From positions 102,501-166,500 of the forward strand of contig JBBHKE010000248.1 in NCBI GenBank assembly GCA_037447655.1: a stretch of 64,000 nucleotides of DNA, read 5' to 3'. Made by a program: the position numbers and the translations under genes. The DNA comes from Zygnema cylindricum. Lineage: Eukaryota; Streptophyta; Zygnematophyceae; Zygnematales; Zygnemataceae. The notes below the pieces were generated by a model that was given only the letters and a program-made list of their open reading frames with translations, had not been told where the DNA came from and made no database searches. The stretch's first letter is position 1. Each line of letters starts with the position of its first letter. Positions 58,001 through 64,000 of the stretch are shown here, piece by piece.

Positions 58001-59515
58001 GCAAGGTTCACAAGCATCGTAAGATCGAAGCAAAAGATCTATCAGAAAGGACACCGCAGCGTCGGACAAAGCGCAGGGTTCGAAGATCAGCGCAATGGCA
58101 AGTACGGTACAAGTGGATGATTAGTAAATAGGATTAAGGCCGCATACGACGAAGACGATGAACTCAAGGAACTGGTTTAACGGAAGATTTTAGTTCGAAC
58201 CGTCAACAATATGTGGAGGTACAGACCGAGCCAGCAAACTCGACTTTATATCCCAACAAACCAAGAGTTACGTCACGTGATATTTAAAATGAGTCATGAC
58301 GATCCGCTCAGTGGACATTTCAGACGGGATAAAACACTTGTACGTGTTGCTGAGGCGTATTATTGGTCGAACATGACTCGGGACATAGCAGATTATGTCA
58401 GAACATGTGACTATCGTAACTGATATATATCGGAATCGGGTCATCAAGGTTTGTTGCAACCTCTCCCGATACCATCTGTTCCTCGGGAGGCGATTTCGAT
58501 GGACTTCATTGTTTCTCTCCCATTAACTCGGGAAGGCTATGACTCTATCTTCGTCGTCGTGGACTACCTGACGAAAATGGCGTATTCATACCCACGACAA
58601 TTGCAGCTACAGGTGTGGCAGACTTATTCTTCCAGGAGATTTTTCGCCATCATGGCATCCTGAAGAGGATCGTCAACGACCGTGATAGAAAGTTTGTTAG
58701 CCACTTCTAGCAAAATCTGTTCAAGTTGTGTGGAACACAGCTGGCCATGTACACAACTTATCACCCTCAGACCGACGGTCAGATCAAAAGGGTGAACACG
58801 ACTTTGGAGGAAGCTTTACGGGCGTATGTATCGGTGCACCGAACGGATTGGGTGAAGCATTTGATATCAATTGAGGTGGCGTACAACACTGCTGTGCACT
58901 CGTCCACAAATGCTACGCTATTTTCCATCAATGGGCGACAGCCCACCCTTCCCCAAAATTAATTGGTCACAGATTGTCCTACGCTAGCAGCTCTGGACTT
59001 TGCCAAAACGGTGCAAGCGAATCTAGAAAAGGCGGCTCTCCAGCTTGCAAAGGACCGTCAAAAGTCGCACGCTGACGCTCACCGTAAAGACACCGTCTTT
59101 CGTGTGGGTGATAAGGTTTGCCTTAATATGGCAAACATGTCATTACCCGGTGCGCTCTCCAAGAAATTGGCACCGAGATTTTCGCGCCCATTCACTATCA
59201 TTTCAAAGGTGGGGGACGTGGTCAATAAATTGAATATTCCGCGGGAATGGCATATTCACAATGTTTTCTATGTTTCCCTTCTCAAACCGTTTCACAACCC
59301 CGATTCGGTTTTCCCTCATCGACGTCCACATTCTCCATTACCACCCATTCAAGGTACATCGGACGAGTACGAGGTGGAAGAAATCCTTCAGTCGCGTCGA
59401 CATCGGAATTCTAACTCCACACAATATTTGGTGCGATGGAAGGGTTACGGAGTTGAAGACGATTCTTGGGTCGGCGAGGAGGATCTACATTTGCCCGATT
59501 TGCTGCGCCAGTTTA
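55068..59515 (+). pseudogene. G1 gag-pol remnants up to and including the chromodomain
   Basis: Gag starts MGEHDVSTMEIL with a short coiled-coil, shifts frame near 55190, and includes a capsid region (GGLLKGAAGAWWRRM). Zinc knuckle CFQCGSLNHMAREC lies at about 55930-55970. Protease has DFGAPENFI in place of the usual D-S/T-G, and LGKPWLQKWNP follows. Reverse transcriptase: MCVDYRALN (56880), [12 protein letters not shown] (57090), FLDNILVF, in which YVDD is changed. RNase H: TDASDTTIGAIL and TDHHALQYL (57630-57850). Integrase: HHCC region 58270-58420, MDFIVSLP (58500), and TDGQIKRVN (58770), where the catalytic Glu is replaced by Lys. Chromodomain: EYEVEEILQSRRHR to DSWVGEEDL (59363-59515). 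Confidence 0.88.
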
Positions 59516-60009
59516 CGCAGAGTGCAAACACCCAACTTTACTCGAGGGGCAATCGCAAAGTACGCCATAAAGGAACAAATCACAATGTCGAAACCATCGC
59601 AATCATCTTGGGGACTCGGCGAGGAAATGCAACGCCAATGTTAAGGGACCGCAGCACTATGGTTGCGCAACCACCGAAGTGCAGCATAGCAGCGGTGCCA
59701 TCAAAGAATCGCAGCGTCACCACTACGATGACAGAAAAATCGCAACTGCACAATTGTGAATCGCACCCTTGGTTACGACGAACCCTCGGTACCGCCGCAC
59801 CTGCGCAACTTACGAAATTTTGGACCCAGCGATACCCTCGCACGCTGCGACGCTTGGAAGAGTCCAAGCGTGAAACCACCCTCTCAGCTAAATCCACCAC
59901 AAGCTTTTGCGACCAACCTAGCCGAGGCAGTTTGGAGAGCAGCTCGCTCCGCGCAGCTAGTTTACCCTCGCTCGTCGAATTTCCTGAACTGTCGGACTCC
60001 ACGGTGTCC

Positions 60010-60552
60010 ATGGCGTCGTCGTCCTCTCCAACAGCGAAAAGAAAAAGACTCGTACGGGTAGGTCACGATGACATGCCGCGCTAAGGTCGATTGTTAAATG
60101 CAGCAGAGGCCATGGCCGAAGCCGACCGGAGGAGGGCAATAGAGAAGAAACTGGAGTTGGAGGAGATAGGTGGTAGTGGGAAAGGAACATCAGGAAGCAA
60201 CGAAAGAGAGGGGTTAGAGAACACGCAGGATCCCAAGTATAACCCACTCCGAAAGGGGGACCAAGAGGATGAAAAACACTTTGACCACTCGAACGTTGAG
60301 GAGCCAAAGCGAGAACCGACACCCCCACCAATACACGAGCGTGCCTCTGATCTAGAGGTGATGAGGGACCCAAACAAAGAGAGTACCGCCGATGAGCAGT
60401 CCTTGAAGAGCTGTGAAAATAAGGTTGAGGCACAATATCCCAGCGGGGATGATGTATTTGTCCTCCGACAGGGAGTAGAAGATACGGACGGGGAGAGTGA
60501 AAAAAGGGAAGAGATTCCGGACTACCTCTTTCCACTTCCTATTGACCCCTGA
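60010..60552 (+). pseudogene. extra ORF downstream of the chromodomain (G1 copy), truncated
   Basis: MASSSSPTAKRKRLV start with a basic cluster; stop at about 60082. It reopens in the same frame with an Ala/Glu-rich helix and acidic region, then the shared PLPIDP motif, after which Copia-3 sequence begins at about 60552. It corresponds to the first half of the G2 copy at 44032. It lies in the frame of the chromodomain ORF, so it could have been a pol extension or a spliced product. Confidence 0.65.
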
Positions 60553-61075
60553 ATTATGTGGAACTTGGGATCTATGGCTGCATCTAGGTGGGGAAAACAC
60601 TGACATCACCACTTGGAGTGATGCCAGCTATGGGGATGCTCCGATGAGAAGATGTACATCTGGATATGTGTTGTATTTGGGGAATGGTGCTTGTTGCTGG
60701 AGCAGTAAGCACCAAAAGGTCATTGCTCAGTCTACCATGGAGGTAGAGTATATGGCATCTTGCTCTGCTGTGAAGGAATTGATGTGGGTTAAATCCTTGC
60801 TTGGTGAATTGGGGCATCTTAAGAGTGGAATTCAGAAAATATTCTGTGATAATCAAGCAGCAATTGCAATTGCTCCTAATCCCAAACATCATTTTAAAGC
60901 AAAACACATGGACATCAGACTTAGCTTTGTTAGGGAAAAGGTGGAGAAAAAAATAGTAAGTCTAGAATACAGACTAGACAGTGAGATGGTGGCAAACATG
61001 ATGACCAAGCCAATACCTTCTCCTAAATTAATTTTCTGCAGGGAGAGATGTGGACTTAAAATCAAAAGTGACTAG
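60553..61075 (+). pseudogene. Copia-3 RNase H end fragment
   Basis: Open for about 170 residues: WSDASYGDAPMRRCTSGY, STMEVEYMASC, CDNQAAIAIAPNP, HMDIRLSFVREK, ending at TAG 61073-61075. It is fused at about 60552 to the G1 extra ORF, so the start is artificial. Better preserved than Copia-2. Confidence 0.85.
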
Positions 61076-61088
61076 AAAATAAGGGGAG

Positions 61089-62082
61089 TGTTGAAATAAT
61101 AGGTATTTTCTAGGTTAGTTAAAAGATTTAAATAAAAGCAGGAAAAAGCAGAGGCAGCCTCCTTCTAGCTTCTCTCTCTAGCCCCCATACTTGTCGTAGT
61201 CACTGAAGGCTGGAGAGGAAGCTAGAGCCATGGTTGCCTATGCTCCTTCTAGAGTTCACAAGGCAGATCCTTGGTAAACTTACCAAAAGGATTGACGGAC
61301 CCATGATTAGATCTTGGTACCTACCATCCGTCAAAGTAGCCGTTAGTCTTACCCTGTAGTCTAAGACCAGTGCTGAAGTATATAGGGTACGATAGCTCCT
61401 TAAAGATGACGAAAAAGAGAAGTTCGATTTACTGACAAACGGACCACAATCACACAGACACAGTTTAAATAGAATTACACCGGAAATGTACTACTTGTAT
61501 TTTTAACGGCTATAAATTAAGGCCGACATTAATCTAACGACAGAGAAAGAAGCCAGCATCGCGCAATGGTTGATTTGGCGGTTTTTGGTCACAACCACAA
61601 CGGGTGACACGTGACAGCATGACATTGGATGACGGCATCTCCAGAACAAAATTATGGCGAACCCGGATATGGCAGGCGTCGTCTTTCTGGCCATATCATA
61701 CAATGGCCGTACAGAAAGTACTTCGGACAAAGTACCTTTTTGTAATGTACACTCAATTGATTGGTTCCGTACATCAGTAGGAGAGGGTTTAGAGAGGGGT
61801 TAAGGACTTAGAAAATTAGAGATAGCCGCCTCTCTCTCAGAGAGCTTTTGTATAAAAAGGTCATCTTTGACCATTGATAATTAACTGCTCAGGGGAGCAA
61901 ATTCAACGATTCTTTTTGTGGCAGACTCAATGGAGTCAGCCCTTCCAAGGGGTGCAGTCTGGTAAGTTTGTATTCTGTCAGGGTGTCAGCAATATTCAGA
62001 CAAAGCTTAAAGAACTGAGGTTATCCTAGAGGCTTCTAGCAAGTTGCCTACTCTGAGTACCTATGGAGGTCTCAGAGTTGCA
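61089..62082 (+). repeat. Copia-3 3' LTR
   Basis: 994 bp, TGTTGAAATAATAGG to CAGAGTTGCA. Preceded by AAAATAAGGGGAG, the polypurine tract (61076-61088). Confidence 0.85.
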
Positions 62083-63956
62083 CTTCTCACTCCAAGCTTT
62101 ATATTCTTTGAAGTAAGTTGATGCTTCAGACTTTGTTTTCAGAAAGTAGACTCTAGAGTATCTAGACCAGTCATCAGTTATTGTCATCATAAACCTCTTT
62201 CCTCCAACTGAAGGGACTTTTGAAGGTCCCCAAATATCCGTGTGGACCAAATGTAACAATTTCTCACCTCTATATGTGGCGGCTTTGGGAAAAGGAAGCC
62301 TGTGAGCCTTACCTTGAGCACAATTACTACAATCATCCACCATTTCATTATCCCCAAACTGAATGCCATCTACTATCCCAAGTTTTTTCATTTCTCTTAA
62401 CCTATCAAAATGCACATGCCCCAACCGCTTATGCCAAATCATCATCTTAGGAACACCAACATAGTAAGCATTCTTCTTTTCATTACTCAGGTTAAGCCTA
62501 AACATTCCTTGGCTACCCTTATCTGCTGTGAAGTAAACTTCATCCCCATACTTAGCTGTAAAGACTCCCTTTCTAGTGAAGGTATCAAACTCTTTGTCAT
62601 CTAACACAGACGCAGAGACAAGATTTTTACTCAGCTGAGGAATGTAAAGTACATCTGAGAATGTAAGTATAGAAGTCTTACCCTCCGCTAAGACTTTCAG
62701 ATCTACTGATCCCACTAGATCTGTGGTAACCACTCTCCCATCCCCATACTCTATCTCTACAGTAGGAATATTTCTTAACTTAGTGAAGAGTTCTTTATCA
62801 CGACACATATGCATGGATGCACCTGAGTCGATGATCCATTCTTCCTGTGGAGCTTCTCAGATTGCTCCAAGGGCACACTTTTGCCTCCGAGGAATCTCCT
62901 TCTCCTCCAAACTCTTGTCAAGAAGAAGCTCCCCATCCACCTCAGAGGACTCATCCTCGGTTTCTCCTGACACTTTTGTAACCACAAGTGCCTTTTTCTT
63001 CCCTCCGGAAGAACCCCCTCCACGGTTCTCTTGGAGCCTCAGCTCTGATAGCTTGACACAATCTGCGATAAAGTGTCTCGGCTTTTTGCAATAATGAAAA
63101 AGTCACTTTGGGGGCCTCTGTCCCCCAGAATGATCTTTTTCCCCTCTATAAGGTTTCTTCGGGTCCTTCCCCCATCGGTCCCCTCCTGCTACTAGAGCTT
63201 GAATGCTCTTTCCTCCTCTCCTAATCTCCATTGTGCTTTCCTGCACAAGTATCATCCTGTCTACTGTGTTCCATTTCCATTAACTATCAGGCATTCCCTG
63301 TACTCGGTACACTATGTTTTCAAACTCATCTGGTAATTTCATGATAAGGGTGTTAACTTTCATTTTCATTGTACCTGTCCACGTGGCACTTTCCATTTCC
63401 ATATACAAACAAGAAAGATCATTACACTAATCTAACATCTTTCCTCCTTTGTAAGTGTAACTCACTAGCTTTTGCTCAGCCAACTAAAGCTCCTGAATAG
63501 TTCCAGCTCTATAAATCTCACCAAACTCAACCACAACTCCTCGGCCTTGTATATGTGAAAATGAGGAGTGGCCAAACCTTGAGTGAGGTGCCTCAGAATG
63601 AAGTTCTTGGCAGCCATGTTTACATCCTCCTACATGTGAGTAACGTTCTCTACGGTCTTCACGGTCACCGCTCCCGATACTGTGGCAATAGGAGTGAGGG
63701 GTGTCTCCTTCCCTTTCCCCTTTTCGGACACACTGCTGTCCCCATCATCTGCCTCCTCCGCTGAGGCAACCGTTGTTGCAGGAAACCTTACTCCCCCAAA
63801 TCTTGGTGGAGTTCCCGAAGGTGGACGTTCCACTTGTCCACTGACGATACCCCAGTATCGTTTTTCACACAAAGCTCCCATCATCATGGCTTCCCAGTAG
63901 ATGAACCCTGATCCATTGAAGGTGGGCACCCTAGAGGGTGGGCCCATAACCTGCAA
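62083..63956 (-). pseudogene. Copia-3 gag, protease and integrase, truncated and inverted
   Basis: Gag starts near 63956 (MQVMGPPSRVPTFNG). A broken knuckle FHYCKKPRHFIADC (about 63090) has lost its first Cys and the Gly. Protease WIIDSGASMHMC spans about 62850-62808. From 62814 one long frame runs through the integrase pre-domain (WHKRLGHVHFDRLREM), HTDIWGPSKVP and DDWSRYSRVYF, up to YKAWSEK, which ends at 62083 exactly where the LTR starts. The last residues of that frame below 62083 are LTR sequence. Several stops in gag. Confidence 0.85.
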
Positions 63957-64000
63957 TTGTGTGTCCTCCCTTGGACCACAGAATACAGGAAGCCTCTAGA

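Larger units (their letters stand above)
54754..60552 (+). mobile_element. G1: chromodomain Ty3/gypsy element (chromovirus), degenerate
   Basis: 5'-truncated LTR (54754-55033), primer site, gag, protease, reverse transcriptase, RNase H, integrase, chromodomain, then an extra ORF cut by Copia-3. Domain order with integrase after RNase H plus a chromodomain defines chromoviruses, which target chromatin marks. It is riddled with stops and frameshifts. Confidence 0.9.
60553..64000. mobile_element. Copia-3: Ty1/copia element with inverted self-junction, partial
   Basis: Plus strand: RNase H (60553-61075), polypurine tract, complete 3' LTR (61089-62082). The next base begins integrase on the minus strand, which continues through protease to gag (63956) and leaves the window. 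Reverse transcriptase is missing. Same family as Copia-2. Confidence 0.85.

Noticed and set aside
63980-64000. Terminal TCTAGAGGCTTC (minus strand) as the start of the Copia-3 5' LTR end
   Set aside because: Only about 12 bp match the LTR; too short to claim at the window edge.

Overview
The window looks like a gene-poor, repeat-rich nuclear segment of a land plant or a close streptophyte relative. The evidence is a multi-exon GDSL esterase/lipase of plant type, a multi-exon LrgB-domain protein of the plastid glycolate/glycerate transporter (PLGG1) type, GT-AG introns with long pyrimidine tracts, Ty1/copia and Ty3/gypsy elements primed by initiator-Met-type sites, a chromodomain gypsy element and abundant MITEs. 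I cannot name the species. No rRNA, tRNA or CRISPR was seen.

Layout. 1-8306 (+): the 3' part of the LrgB-type gene, with two to three TA-flanked MITEs in its introns. 9300-9756: a hAT-like MITE with an 8-bp target duplication and a poly-C/poly-G core. 11047-15329 (-): a complete six-exon GDSL lipase gene. 15480-16560: a decayed tandem duplication. 16919-23142: a gypsy LTR fragment, then a nearly intact copia element (Copia-1, minus strand). 23143-25319 (+): the last two exons of an unrecognised gene whose upstream part stops exactly at the truncated Copia-1 LTR. 26767-30236: three TA-flanked MITE-family elements, one carrying a nested hAT-like MITE.

31038-64000 is nested retrotransposon territory. 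Element X (31038-43915) has two copies of its LTR, primer site and leader facing each other around a gag-protease segment. Element Y (31912-39350) sits inside X's left LTR with its own target duplication. Y encodes gag and protease only, and its repeats are arranged A1-ORFs-C1-A2-C2, a split direct repeat. 43916-60552 holds two broken copies (G2, G1) of a chromodomain gypsy family with an extra, nuclear-signal-bearing ORF downstream of the chromodomain. 45812-54753 holds several LTRs of one copia family and a gag-less Copia-2. 60553-64000 is Copia-3, in which the end of the 3' LTR is fused base-exactly to inverted integrase, as expected of autointegration.

How the parts relate. The three cellular genes show no functional link. 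The remainder is a record of successive insertion, self-inversion and decay. The features most likely to be new are element Y's split repeats, the X and Copia-3 self-inversions, and the extra ORF of the chromodomain family.
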